From assembly GCA_022792295.1 (NCBI GenBank), contig JAAWAR010000008.1, forward strand, positions 1 through 53,601: a stretch of 53,601 bases of DNA, given 5' to 3'. Below, piece after piece: positions 25,967 through 34,361 of this stretch. Both the position numbers and the translations under genes were made by a program. Below the pieces are notes generated by a model. It saw only the letters and a program-made list of their open reading frames with translations, searched no databases and was not told the DNA's origin. Position 1 is the first letter of the stretch; each line of letters starts with the position of its first letter. Source of the DNA: Lachnospiraceae bacterium (GTDB lineage: Bacteria > Bacillota > Clostridia > Lachnospirales > Lachnospiraceae).

Positions 25967-27523
25967 TCAATGGATCGCACACCTCACTTCCTCCGGCGTC
26001 TGGCATCTGGCGCCCAGCATGTATTCTCCCAGGACAAACTCATCAATCTGATTGATGTCCGGAATGTACGCCGCAATTTTTCCGTTATGCAGCACGATAA
26101 TCTTATCACTGACCTCCAAAAGCTCGGTCAGGTCTGCCGAGATGAGGAGCACCGCCACCTTCTGTTCCCGGCTTAAGCTCACAAGCCGTTCTCGAATCAT
26201 CTGCGAGGAGCCGATGTCGATTCCTCTCGTAGGCTGATTGGCGATGATGGCCCTCGGGTGATTGGTGAATTCCCGGGCAACTATGAGCTTCTGCGCATTT
26301 CCGCCCGATAAAGAGCTCGCATTCTCCAGTTTGTCCTTGCAGCGGATGTCATACTCCTCGATCAGGCCGTCTGCAATCTCGTTGATCACCCGGTTCTGGA
26401 TCATAAATCCCTTCGCCACCGGCGTCTTGAAATACCGGTCCGCTACCAGATTATCGCGGATCGGGGCAAGCCCGGCACAGCCGAATTTATACCGGTCATT
26501 GGAAATATAGGCCATACCGGCCTCCCGCAGGCTGCGGATTGATTTTTCCTTGATGTCCTCACCGCCAAGGAGTACACGGCCATTCTGATATTTGAGCAGG
26601 CCGCTTAAAATTTCCGCCACCTCGTTCTGCCCGTTTCCTTCGATCGCGGCAATTCCCATAACCTCTCCGCCATATACGTTAAAGGAGATATCCTCCAGCT
26701 TTTTCTTACCAAAAATCGTCACATAATCCACACCCTCGAAGCGGATCCTTTCCTCTGAAAGCTCAGGCTCCTCCTTATGGATTTCCAGATCAATATTTTT
26801 GCCGATCATCATGGCACTCATCTCGCTGGCCGAGGATTCCGCCACGCGCTTTGAGCCCACCAGCTCCCCCCTTCTTAAGACGGTAAAGGCATCACAGATT
26901 TCCTCCACCTCGTTTAATTTGTGGGAGATGAAAATGATTGTATTGCCCTCATCCCTTAAATGCTTCAGTTCCTTAAAAAGCTGCTGCGTCTCCTGCGGTG
27001 TGAGGACTGCCGTCGGCTCGTCAAGTACCAGGATCCTGGCCCCGCGCACCAGGATTTTAATAATCTCCACCTGCTGCTTCACACCCACGGATACACTTTC
27101 GATCGTCGCATAAGGGTCAATATTCATGTTATATTTTTCGGCCGTCTCCCTGGTGATCTTCGCTGCTTCTTTCAGATCAAACACCCCGGGCCTGCTCTCC
27201 GGTTCCATGCCGAGGACCACATTTTCTGCGATGGTGAGAGAGGGAATCAGTTTAAAATGCTGATGCACCATGCCGATGCCGTTCTGAATCGCCTCCAGCG
27301 GATTATGGATCTCTGCCTTTTTCCCTTCGATGTAGATCTCGCCTTCCTCATGCGTCTCCAAACCGAAAAGGATATTCATAAGCGTCGTCTTCCCCGCCCC
27401 GTTTTCTCCTAACAGGGCATGGATCTCTCCCTTTTTTACCGTAAAATTGATTCCCTTATTCGCCATAAAACCGTTTGGATATACTTTGACAATGTTCCTC
27501 ATGGATAACATTTCTTCACTCAT
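25967..27523 (-). CDS. nupO: Nucleoside ABC transporter ATP-binding protein, two ATPase domains (NupO-like)
   Basis: 518 residues from the ATG at 27523 (GAGGAGG six bases upstream). The first ABC domain has Walker A GENGAGKTT, Q-loop region GMVHQHFKLIP, signature VSVGVKQQVEI and Walker B ILVLDEPTAVLTP. The second half (about 265-515) has a degenerate P-loop (AIEGNGQNEVAE), signature LSGGNAQKL and RAIIANQPTRGIDIG, as expected for the RbsA/NupO class where only one site is fully canonical. It powers uptake through NupP/NupQ. Context: BMP lipoprotein upstream, permeases downstream, all on one transcript. Confidence 0.95.
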   Translation of the reverse strand: MSEEMLSMRNIVKVYPNGFMANKGINFTVKKGEIHALLGENGAGKTTLMNILFGLETHEEGEIYIEGKKAEIHNPLEAIQNGIGMVHQHFKLIPSLTIAENVVLGMEPESRPGVFDLKEAAKITRETAEKYNMNIDPYATIESVSVGVKQQVEIIKILVRGARILVLDEPTAVLTPQETQQLFKELKHLRDEGNTIIFISHKLNEVEEICDAFTVLRRGELVGSKRVAESSASEMSAMMIGKNIDLEIHKEEPELSEERIRFEGVDYVTIFGKKKLEDISFNVYGGEVMGIAAIEGNGQNEVAEILSGLLKYQNGRVLLGGEDIKEKSIRSLREAGMAYISNDRYKFGCAGLAPIRDNLVADRYFKTPVAKGFMIQNRVINEIADGLIEEYDIRCKDKLENASSLSGGNAQKLIVAREFTNHPRAIIANQPTRGIDIGSSQMIRERLVSLSREQKVAVLLISADLTELLEVSDKIIVLHNGKIAAYIPDINQIDEFVLGEYMLGARCQTPEEVRCAIH

Positions 27524-27598
27524 GCAATACCTCCTCGTATGGCTCCGGTATAGCCGCACGGGGCGGCGAAATCGCCGCCCCGCCCTTTAGCTTTTTGC

Positions 27599-28777
27599 TT
27601 AATTATCCAGTGCCACTGATTTTTTCAGTTCCTCCCATTCGGAGGTTTCCATTCCCATCGCCGTAATCGGAGTGATCTCTCCGGAGGAGACCTTCGTCTC
27701 CAGCTCCTCGATAAAAGATTTCAAGTCATCCGGCACATTCGACTCAAAGTAATCGTTCTTGCAGAGGCCGACTCCGTCCTCCTTGATTCCCCAGCGCTCA
27801 ATGGTTCCCCAGTTGATCGAACCCGGATCGTTCATATAACGCTCAACAAACAGCGCATGGGAATTTCCCCATTTCTTCAAAGAGGAGGTAACGATCGCAT
27901 CGGCAATCTTCTGGTCGCCCTTGTTTAAGAAGGTCTCACGCTGATCCGTATCGACGCCCAGTGCATAGATACCGGCATCCGCACACGCCTCCAGGACGCC
28001 GAGTCCGGCCGTTCCCGCTACGTTGTGAATCACGTCCGCGCCCATGTTTGCCTGTACCAGTGCCAATTCCTTGCCTTTCGCCGAATCGTCAAAGTTTCCT
28101 ACGAAGGAAAAGATCACCTTGATATCCGGGTTCACGTATCTGGCACCGTCAATATAGCCCGCACCGAAGTCACAGATGACCGTGCTTTCCATTCCGCCGA
28201 CAAAACCGATCACGCCTGTCTTGCTTAACTTCGCTGCCAGGGCACCCGATAAAAACATAACCTCGTTCTGCTTAAATGCCATGCCGGCACAGGTATCCGG
28301 ATTTGCGAACTGATATTCCGTTCCCATGTCAGTGAACCAGAACACCGTATCCGGATAATCGTTTACATATTTACTTACCAGATCCGCCATGCTGTAATTG
28401 GCGGAACAGGTGAAGATGTCACACCCGCTGTCAAGCACTTCTAAAAACTGTGCCTCGTATAAGGACTGGTCCTTTCCTGCCTCGAGAATGTGGATATCCA
28501 GCTTATCCGGATATTTTTCCTGAAGCTCTGCAAGCGCATCCCAGGTCACGTCGCAGGTCCCGTGGTCGCCGCGGCTTCCGGAAGTCGCAAACCAGACCAC
28601 CAGCTTATCACCGGAGTCTGCCTTTGCCTCTGTGGCCTTCTGCTCTCCCGCTGAAGCTGTCGTCTCCGCTTGTGCCGCTGCTGCCGTCGTCTCTGTCCCT
28701 GTACTCGATTCCTTGGAAGAACTGCAGCCCGTAGCAAGCAGCATTACGGCGCATGCCATACATAGAAAACGTTTCAT
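27599..28777 (-). CDS. nupN: BMP-family nucleoside-binding lipoprotein
   Basis: 392 residues. A lipoprotein signal ends in LLATGC (Cys18), followed by a Ser/Thr/Ala-rich linker. The mature part is of the basic membrane protein (PnrA/Med) type: GDHGTCDVTWDALAELQEKYPD, AQFLEVLDSGCDIFTCSANYSM, GMAFKQNEVMFLSGALAAKLSKTGVIGFVGG, IHNVAGTAGLGVLEACAD and GVDTDQRE. PnrA-type proteins bind purine and other nucleosides outside the membrane for the NupOPQ-type importer. Its RBS lies inside the end of nucleoside hydrolase 2, three bases upstream, so uptake and cleavage are co-expressed. Confidence 0.94.
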   Translation of the reverse strand: MKRFLCMACAVMLLATGCSSSKESSTGTETTAAAAQAETTASAGEQKATEAKADSGDKLVVWFATSGSRGDHGTCDVTWDALAELQEKYPDKLDIHILEAGKDQSLYEAQFLEVLDSGCDIFTCSANYSMADLVSKYVNDYPDTVFWFTDMGTEYQFANPDTCAGMAFKQNEVMFLSGALAAKLSKTGVIGFVGGMESTVICDFGAGYIDGARYVNPDIKVIFSFVGNFDDSAKGKELALVQANMGADVIHNVAGTAGLGVLEACADAGIYALGVDTDQRETFLNKGDQKIADAIVTSSLKKWGNSHALFVERYMNDPGSINWGTIERWGIKEDGVGLCKNDYFESNVPDDLKSFIEELETKVSSGEITPITAMGMETSEWEELKKSVALDN

Positions 28778-28780
28778 TCT

Positions 28781-29830
28781 TTATTTTCTCCTCTCTTTAT
28801 CCTTTTCAAGAACATCAATCATCCAGTTATAAAACATTTCTCTGTCTGCATCCAGCGCGAAATAGCAGTTTAACGGCTCCGGATGTACTCTTTCCCGCCT
28901 GTCAATAATCGTCTGTCCATATGCATAGCCTCTTGAAATATCCACATGGCAGTTGCAGTGAAGCACATTTTTAAGCACTTCCGGATGCAGTACTGCACAG
29001 ACCGCCAGTGCATCATGGATCGGGGCTCCCTTGAGCGCCTTCATCTCCGCATCGTTCTGCGCGTATCCGATCGTCCTCTGTTCAATCAGGTCAGCTACAA
29101 GGGTAGCCGGCTTCGTACCGATCTCACGGATCCGTTTCGACTCCTCGACCGTGATGTATGCCGCATGTGTCGCATCAAGCGGTACCATCGTGATCTTACA
29201 GCCGCTATGTAAAAGGACTTCCATCGCTTCCGGGTCTACCCATACGTTGAATTCCGAGGCCGGTGAGGAATTATTAACCAGATGGCCGCCGCCCATAATT
29301 ACGATCTCTTTGATCTTCGGAATGATTCTCGGGTCTGCCCGCATCGCAACCGCAATATTCGTAAGCGGTCCGACCGGGATCAATGTAATTTCCCCATCCT
29401 CTGCGGCCAGAAGCGTATTGATCAGCCATACAACCGCACTTTCCTTTGCCTCGCAAATCTTCGGCTCCGGAAGCGGCAGATGCTCCGGATGGACTTCCTT
29501 GTCACCGGCTCTCGTCCCTTCTCTGCGCGGATTCGGCATGGGCGTATTCGCCGAGCCCTCCGAACGGATTCCCGTAGACTGCGGCGTCCAGGGCATCAGG
29601 GTCGAAACCATCGGATAATCGCAGCCTTTGTACACCTTTACCGAATCCTGCTTATCACAGCACTCCACAACCCGCAGGGAATTGTCCGTCGTAAGCTTTA
29701 CCTCAATATTGCCGTTGACCGAACAGATCCCCAGGAGATCAAACTGCTCGTCTAGCATTGCCATGACAAGCGCAATCGCATCATCCGAGCCTGTGTCCAC
29801 ATCCATGATAATTTTTCTTTTTTCTTCCAT
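28781..29830 (-). CDS. Nucleoside hydrolase (IunH/RihA-like), copy 2
   Basis: 349 residues. Calcium motif DVDTGSDDAIALVMA near the N terminus, GICSVNGNIEVK, IVIMGGGHLVNNSSPASEFN, WVDPEAMEVLL and the C-terminal PIHDALAVCAVLHP carry the conserved metal and ribose ligands. Compared with copy 1 it has an extra segment after about residue 75 (ending in GDKEVHPEHLPLPEP) near the active-site entrance, which may shift base preference. Placed between ribokinase and the nucleoside-binding lipoprotein, it supplies the ribose for the kinase. Confidence 0.93.
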   Translation of the reverse strand: MEEKRKIIMDVDTGSDDAIALVMAMLDEQFDLLGICSVNGNIEVKLTTDNSLRVVECCDKQDSVKVYKGCDYPMVSTLMPWTPQSTGIRSEGSANTPMPNPRREGTRAGDKEVHPEHLPLPEPKICEAKESAVVWLINTLLAAEDGEITLIPVGPLTNIAVAMRADPRIIPKIKEIVIMGGGHLVNNSSPASEFNVWVDPEAMEVLLHSGCKITMVPLDATHAAYITVEESKRIREIGTKPATLVADLIEQRTIGYAQNDAEMKALKGAPIHDALAVCAVLHPEVLKNVLHCNCHVDISRGYAYGQTIIDRRERVHPEPLNCYFALDADREMFYNWMIDVLEKDKERRK

Positions 29831-29870
29831 CGCTGATCTTCCTTTCCCTTTCTTGTTTAATCTTTGTTAT

Positions 29871-29898
29871 GTAACAGTTCAGATTTCTTCCCTGTTAC
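29871..29898. repeat. Inverted repeat GTAACAG-14-CTGTTAC between ribokinase and hydrolase 2
   Basis: Perfect seven-base arms in the 212-base gap inside the operon. It may be an internal operator or an mRNA hairpin. The rest of the gap (29831-30042) has no gene I can support. Confidence 0.45.
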
Positions 29899-30042
29899 AA
29901 GCAAAAATCTATCCCGAATCACCCGCGGCAGTCCTAGATGCCTAGGCCCTGTCATGGATCGGCCAAAACAGAGTGAGGACGGATTCTTGCCTGCTTTTCT
30001 ATGGTCTCGTACGGCCAGCGCAAAACAGATGCGCACACCCAT

Positions 30043-30999
30043 CTAAACTGTTACTTTGTTATCGTCGTTATGCTTTGCCTCCGCAAGAACTCTTTGTACC
30101 TCCTCTGCGGACGGAATCGAGCTCTGCGCACCCTTTCTTGACACGGCGACAGAAGCGGCTGCGTTTGCAAAGCGAATCGCCTCCGGAACTGCCATATCGT
30201 CTGCCAAAGCCGTCACAAACGCCCCGTTAAAGCAATCCCCGGCCGCGGTCGTGTCAACCGCCATCGTCCGCATCGCCGGGAAATACATACTTCCCTGCGC
30301 ATTCACCAGCACGGCGCCCTGCTCTCCCAGTGTGACCATCACATTTCCCACACCTTTTTCAAGCAGCAGCCCGGCACCCTTTTCAAGGCTTTCCCTGCCG
30401 CAGTCCGGGACTCCTGTAAGCGTTTTAAGCTCTGTCTCATTCGGTGTGATAAAGTCAATCTTTTTATAGATTTCCTCCGGAATCGCGCCGGGGCCCGGAG
30501 CGGGGGCCGGATTCAGGATCACGACCTTTCCGTATTCCTTTGCCTTTTTAATGACATAAAAAATCGTTTCATATGGAATTTCCATCTGCAACATAACATA
30601 GCTGCACTGTCTTAAAAGGCTGTCGTTCTGATCTATATAAGAAATATCACATTCCTCATTTGCCCCGCGAATGACGACAATACTGTTGTTCCCCGCACCG
30701 TCCACATAAATGGAAGCCGCTCCGGTAGAACTCTCTCCCGTCTTAAGCTTCGAGACTTCCACTCCGGCTGCTGCAAGATTTCCCCGCAGGCTTTCTCCGA
30801 AATCGTCTCTCCCCACGCAGCCAAGCATCACGGCCCTGCCTCCAAGCTTGGCTACCGTGCAGGCCTGATTGGCCCCCTTTCCTCCCGGTACATAGCTTAA
30901 CGTGTCTCCTAAGATAGTCTCTCCGACAGCCGGCATACGGGCCATTTCCATCACCATGTCCATGTTGAGGCTGCCTGCAACAAGTATTGTTTTCTTCAA
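30043..30999 (-). CDS. rbsK: Ribokinase
   Basis: 318 residues of the PfkB family; it starts with a TTG at 30999 behind GAGGG. N-terminal LVAGSLNMDMVMEM, GG motif VPGGKGANQACTVAKLGG, substrate/nucleotide blocks VILNPAPAPGP and FITPNETELKTLTG, and the anion-hole/catalytic motif DTTAAGDCFNGAF with the catalytic Asp. It phosphorylates ribose with ATP to ribose 5-phosphate, the step after nucleoside hydrolysis. It is the first gene of the operon, preceded by a strong promoter with an operator-like site. The GAGD of the family reads AAGD here, a tolerated change. Confidence 0.93.
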   Translation of the reverse strand: MKKTILVAGSLNMDMVMEMARMPAVGETILGDTLSYVPGGKGANQACTVAKLGGRAVMLGCVGRDDFGESLRGNLAAAGVEVSKLKTGESSTGAASIYVDGAGNNSIVVIRGANEECDISYIDQNDSLLRQCSYVMLQMEIPYETIFYVIKKAKEYGKVVILNPAPAPGPGAIPEEIYKKIDFITPNETELKTLTGVPDCGRESLEKGAGLLLEKGVGNVMVTLGEQGAVLVNAQGSMYFPAMRTMAVDTTAAGDCFNGAFVTALADDMAVPEAIRFANAAASVAVSRKGAQSSIPSAEEVQRVLAEAKHNDDNKVTV

Positions 31000-31024
31000 C
31001 TTGATTGCCCTCGCTTTTTTTATT

Positions 31025-31040
31025 AGTAAAATGTTTTCCT
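31025..31040. promoter_or_regulatory. LacI-family-type operator downstream of the rbsK promoter
   Basis: AGTAAAATGTTTTCCT approximates the GTAAAAcGTTTTAC palindrome bound by RbsR/CcpA-type LacI repressors. It lies about 13-28 bases after the predicted transcription start, where a repressor would block transcription. The divergent gene encodes a LacI-type protein, the obvious candidate. Confidence 0.5.
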
Positions 31041-31059
31041 AAATTATTTTCCTATATAC

Positions 31060-31088
31060 TTTATACAATATTAACAGGTGTATGTCAA
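31060..31088 (-). promoter_or_regulatory. Promoter of the ten-kb nucleoside operon
   Basis: On the minus strand TTGACA (31088-31083), 17 bases and TATAAA (31065-31060), about 60 bases upstream of the TTG start of rbsK. Confidence 0.8.
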
Positions 31089-31135
31089 GACCTTTCAATC
31101 ATTTTACATAATTTATCTCTGTTTCACCCAAAAAA

Positions 31136-31155
31136 ATTGTGATTTTTATCACAAT
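31136..31155. promoter_or_regulatory. CRP-consensus-like palindrome
   Basis: ATTGTGATTTTTATCACAAT: perfect eight-base arms around TTTT, giving exactly TGTGA-N6-TCACA. It lies between the two divergent promoters, roughly 90-100 bases from each start. The sequence matches the E. coli CRP site; in this organism a CRP/FNR-family protein or another dimeric regulator could bind. Confidence 0.6.
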
Positions 31156-31232
31156 CCTATTCTTTGCTCCGGAAAAAGTCTAAAAACATTTTAAGAAAGT
31201 ATTTTATCCTTCCTATTTATGGGAATTAATAT

Positions 31233-31238
31233 TATAAT
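31233..31238 (+). promoter_or_regulatory. -10 element of the LacI-ribokinase gene
   Basis: TATAAT with no convincing -35 at 16-18 bases, so the promoter may be weak or activator-dependent; it is about 53 bases upstream of the ATG. Confidence 0.5.
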
Positions 31239-31290
31239 AAGGCTGAACCATGCCTGAAAACAGATAAGAAAGCCGAAGGGGGATCTTCGC

Positions 31291-33207
31291 ATGACCATTA
31301 AAGAAATTGCAAAGCTGGCCGGTGTTTCCATCTCCACCGTTTCCAAAATCGTAAACAACAAAGACGAGAACATTAATATAGAAACGAGAAATAAAGTCCT
31401 TCAGATTGTAAAAGAATACAACTACACACCCTACAGCACGGTCCGGGCGGTTTCCACAGCCAAAACCTTCCTCATCGGGGTCCTGCTTCGCTCCGCCCCA
31501 AAATCAAATCTGCTCATAAACGGGATGATGGAAGCCGCCCGTGAAAGCGGCTACAGCCTGCTTTTGTACTACAGCGGAAAAGACCCGGCTCTGGAGCTTA
31601 AAAATATTTCCTCCCTTTGCCGCCACAAGGTTGATGGTGTTATCTGGGAGCCTGTAGACGGTCAGAGCCTTCTCCATCGCCGGTATTTTGACGAGCAGGA
31701 CATTCAGGTATGCCTGATCGGGGCGTTAAAGGAGGCCGACGTCTTCGCCATTGATTACGCACAGATCGCCTCCCGCGCTACGGAGACTCTGATCCACTAT
31801 GGGCATTCCAAGCTCGGCTGTCTGACCGAGGGCACGGATTTTCGCTCCTGCATGGTCTTAGAAGGTTTTAAAAAATGCCTTTTCAGCCATGGTATCCCCT
31901 ATGCGGACAGTATGAATCTATCTGCGAAAGAAGGCGGCCTTTACGAGCAGATTCTCACAAGGAATCTGACGGGCGTGGTATGCTCCGATTACCGCCTGTC
32001 TCTGCAGCTCGTAGAGCAGTTGTCGAAAATTCATTTTCATATCCCTTATGATCTCTCGCTCCTCAGCCTTCAGGAAGATATGTGGAGTGATTTAAGCCTG
32101 CCGGGAATCTCCTGCATTCAGATTCCTTACCATGAGTTCGGCGTTTTCGTCTGCAGGCGTCTGATCGAAAAATGCGAAAAAATCGATCCCGCCCTAGATG
32201 CATTTCGCCCCGAATACAAGATCTGCGATACCCGCAGCCTGGATATCCCGTTCTCCTCCCATGTCAAAAAAATCGTTGTCGTGGGAAGTCTGCATATCGA
32301 CGTGACCCTAAACGTCGATGAGCTGCCGCAGCCCGGAAAGGCGATCAGCACACAAAGGCATTCCACGATTCCAGGCGGCAAAGGGGCAAACCAAGCCGTC
32401 GGCGTCGCAAAGCTCGGAAGCGAGGTTTCCCTCATCGGGCGGGTCGGAAATGATTTTGACGCCTCTGTCATCTATGCGTGTATGGAAGAAAATAATGTGA
32501 ATGTCCGCGCAGTCATGCGGGATCCATACTCCGAGACAGGAAAGGCTTTTATCCATGTACAGGATGACGGCGAAAGCATGATCACGATTTTAACCGGTGC
32601 CAACCAGAATCTGTCCCCGAAGGACATTTTAAGCAACGAAAAGCTGTTTGAGAATGCCGGCTACTGCCTGCTCCCGACAGAGATTCCGGATGATGTGATT
32701 GAGACGGCCGCCAAGACTGCGCACCGCTATGGTGCAAAAAATATCCTCAAACCGGCCGCCATCCACCGGATCAAAAATTCCCTCATGGAGCTGGCAGACC
32801 TTTTTATCCCCAACGAAAAGGAGGCAGAGATTCTCTGCCCCGAGATTCCGGACACGCCAGGAAAGGCCGACGCCTTCCTTGCCAGGGGGGCAAAGGCCGT
32901 CATCATTACCCTTGGAGGAGCCGGCTGCTACATTAAATCGCCTGCCTTTACCGGCTATCTTCCGGCCGCTGATTTTATGTCGGTCGATACAACCGGCGCT
33001 GCAGACGCGTTCATCTCTGCGCTGGCCGTCTACCTCTCCTGCGGTTATCCGATGGAAAAGGCTGCCCGTATCGCCTCTTACGCCGCCGGTTTTTGTGTAT
33101 CCAGGCAGGGCGTTATTCCCTCTCTTGTTGACCGCAACTCCCTGGAAAGTCACATCCGCCAGATCGAGCCGGAGCTTTTGCAGATCATAGGAAGGGATCG
33201 GTTATAG
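31291..33207 (+). CDS. LacI-family repressor fused to a ribokinase-like (PfkB) domain
   Basis: 638 residues in one uninterrupted frame. Residues 1-50 are a LacI helix-turn-helix (TIKEIAKLAGVSISTVSKIV). About 58-320 form a complete LacI/periplasmic-binding-like sensor (FLIGVLLRSAP, VDGVIWEP, a PYDLSLLSLQE segment). About 326-630 form a complete PfkB kinase: KKIVVVGSLHIDV, PGGKGANQAVGVAKLG (361-376), PNEKEAEIL, DTTGAADAF (566-574). Two kinase motifs depart from the operon's stand-alone ribokinase: LNPAPA is LKPAA, and the anion-hole GAGD is GAAD, although Asp572, the catalytic base, remains. It probably represses the divergent nucleoside operon and the kinase domain either phosphorylates ribose or senses it (inference). 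Confidence 0.9.
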   Translation: MTIKEIAKLAGVSISTVSKIVNNKDENINIETRNKVLQIVKEYNYTPYSTVRAVSTAKTFLIGVLLRSAPKSNLLINGMMEAARESGYSLLLYYSGKDPALELKNISSLCRHKVDGVIWEPVDGQSLLHRRYFDEQDIQVCLIGALKEADVFAIDYAQIASRATETLIHYGHSKLGCLTEGTDFRSCMVLEGFKKCLFSHGIPYADSMNLSAKEGGLYEQILTRNLTGVVCSDYRLSLQLVEQLSKIHFHIPYDLSLLSLQEDMWSDLSLPGISCIQIPYHEFGVFVCRRLIEKCEKIDPALDAFRPEYKICDTRSLDIPFSSHVKKIVVVGSLHIDVTLNVDELPQPGKAISTQRHSTIPGGKGANQAVGVAKLGSEVSLIGRVGNDFDASVIYACMEENNVNVRAVMRDPYSETGKAFIHVQDDGESMITILTGANQNLSPKDILSNEKLFENAGYCLLPTEIPDDVIETAAKTAHRYGAKNILKPAAIHRIKNSLMELADLFIPNEKEAEILCPEIPDTPGKADAFLARGAKAVIITLGGAGCYIKSPAFTGYLPAADFMSVDTTGAADAFISALAVYLSCGYPMEKAARIASYAAGFCVSRQGVIPSLVDRNSLESHIRQIEPELLQIIGRDRL

Positions 33208-33234
33208 CCGGCACAGGCAGCTATCCGAACATTT

Positions 33235-33279
33235 CAAAAGCCTGCGGCAGGTATGCGTCTATCCTGTCACAGGCTTTTG
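33235..33279. terminator. Bidirectional terminator between LacI-ribokinase and DUF1177 genes
   Basis: CAAAAGCCTG (33235-33244) pairs perfectly with CAGGCTTTTG (33270-33279), with a further GGCAGG/CCTGTC pairing inside. The arms carry TTTT/AAAA tails, giving T-rich 3' ends in both directions. Confidence 0.75.
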
Positions 33280-33286
33280 GAATCAT

Positions 33287-34234
33287 TTACATGTTTTGGT
33301 TTCCGAGTGTCTGAAAAATCTTCATCTCCCCATACAGCGCCTTCAGCCGCCCATACTCCTTTGTATCATAGAAAGCGCATTTTCCGGAGGTGAATTCCTT
33401 GGCCGCTTCCAGCATGAATCTCGCCGCATCATCCAGATCTGCCAGATGCGTCGCCCCTGTCGCACAGCCTGGGACCATTGTCTCCGTCGTAATCGCCACG
33501 CCGACCACCGGTGCATCCGTCACGGGAGCCGGCTGCAGGATACTGTTTAAATGATACAGCCCATTGCCATACGGCGTAATGTCCTGCTGGCTCAGAGCAA
33601 ATACCTGCGCAAGCCTCCCTGTCGTGATCTGCATAAGATCCAAAAGATCGCTGCTGACCGGAAGGATATACCCCTCCTTCACGGTAGGCGAAATCGCAAA
33701 GCCGCGGCAGTTGATGATTCGGTTCCCTTTCGTCGTGTCCACCACCAGAATCGCGTCTAACTCCGGGCTGACCTCCTCTTTATTGATCGCCGCCGTGTCA
33801 ACCGGAGACCCCATGAAGGGAACCGGCTCGTGAGGCGTCGTAGGCGCGTCTGGACATACATGCGTCGAGACAAAAACATCTCCCTCCAGCACATCCCCCT
33901 TATTCTGCATATCCAGAAGCTTGGCCGCCACCGCCAACGCCGTCAGGGCACCGTCCCCGTCAGATACAAAGCCGATCCGCTCCGGTCTTGCCCCCAGGCC
34001 GCCCAAGCGGCCCAAAAGCCCGATAGTCGGCGCAGTCCCTCCGTTTTTCTTTCCGTTTTTTCCGGGAATCCAGACCCGTACCATATCAGTCGAGCCTTCC
34101 CTGCCGCGAAGCGGATACGTCTCCACGCAGCATCCCGGACGTATCCCGTCCAGATAATCTGCCGCCCGGCGGCCGCTTGCCGACGCATCATCCAAAATAT
34201 CATAAAGTTCCATCAACTGTCTGTACAGCATCAT
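33287..34234 (-). CDS. DUF1177 family protein
   Basis: 315 residues from the ATG at 34234 (GGAGG six bases upstream). It matches what I recall of DUF1177: an N-terminal LMELYDILDDASASG helix, a GREGSTDMVRVWIPG strand, IGLLGRLGGLGARPERIGFVSDGDGALTALAVAAKLL, VFVSTHVCPDAPTTPHEPVPFMGSPVD, AILVVDTTKGNRIINCRGFAISPT and TMVPGCATGATHLADLDDAARF. The Asp/His/Cys-rich segments look like a metallopeptidase- or M20/M28-like core, but no reaction is known. No signal peptide. It is a single gene with its own promoter, converging on the LacI-ribokinase gene. Confidence 0.8.
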   Translation of the reverse strand: MMLYRQLMELYDILDDASASGRRAADYLDGIRPGCCVETYPLRGREGSTDMVRVWIPGKNGKKNGGTAPTIGLLGRLGGLGARPERIGFVSDGDGALTALAVAAKLLDMQNKGDVLEGDVFVSTHVCPDAPTTPHEPVPFMGSPVDTAAINKEEVSPELDAILVVDTTKGNRIINCRGFAISPTVKEGYILPVSSDLLDLMQITTGRLAQVFALSQQDITPYGNGLYHLNSILQPAPVTDAPVVGVAITTETMVPGCATGATHLADLDDAARFMLEAAKEFTSGKCAFYDTKEYGRLKALYGEMKIFQTLGNQNM

Positions 34235-34279
34235 CCTGCCCCTCCTTTTTTCTTCCTGCACTCCAAAAAGTCTCTCTCT

Positions 34280-34308
34280 ATATTAAACCATTTCCGGCTG
34301 TTTTACAA
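34280..34308 (-). promoter_or_regulatory. Promoter of the DUF1177 gene
   Basis: On the minus strand TTGTAA (34308-34303), 17 bases and TAATAT (34285-34280). The octamer AATGGTTT occurs twice around it, a possible regulator site. Confidence 0.6.
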
Positions 34309-34352
34309 CGAAAACCATTGCAAATATCCCCCTGGATTTTTCTTTGTTTCTG

Positions 34353-34361
34353 TGTTACAAT
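34353..34361 (+). promoter_or_regulatory. Extended -10 promoter of the nitrite/sulfite reductase gene
   Basis: TGTTACAAT (TG-N-TACAAT) without a good -35; about 85 bases upstream of the ATG at 34454. Confidence 0.45.

Noticed and set aside
31000-31290. Purine or ribose riboswitch ahead of the nucleoside operon or LacI-ribokinase gene
   Set aside because: Leaders are only about 50-60 bases and lack aptamer-like paired elements; protein operators explain the dyads.
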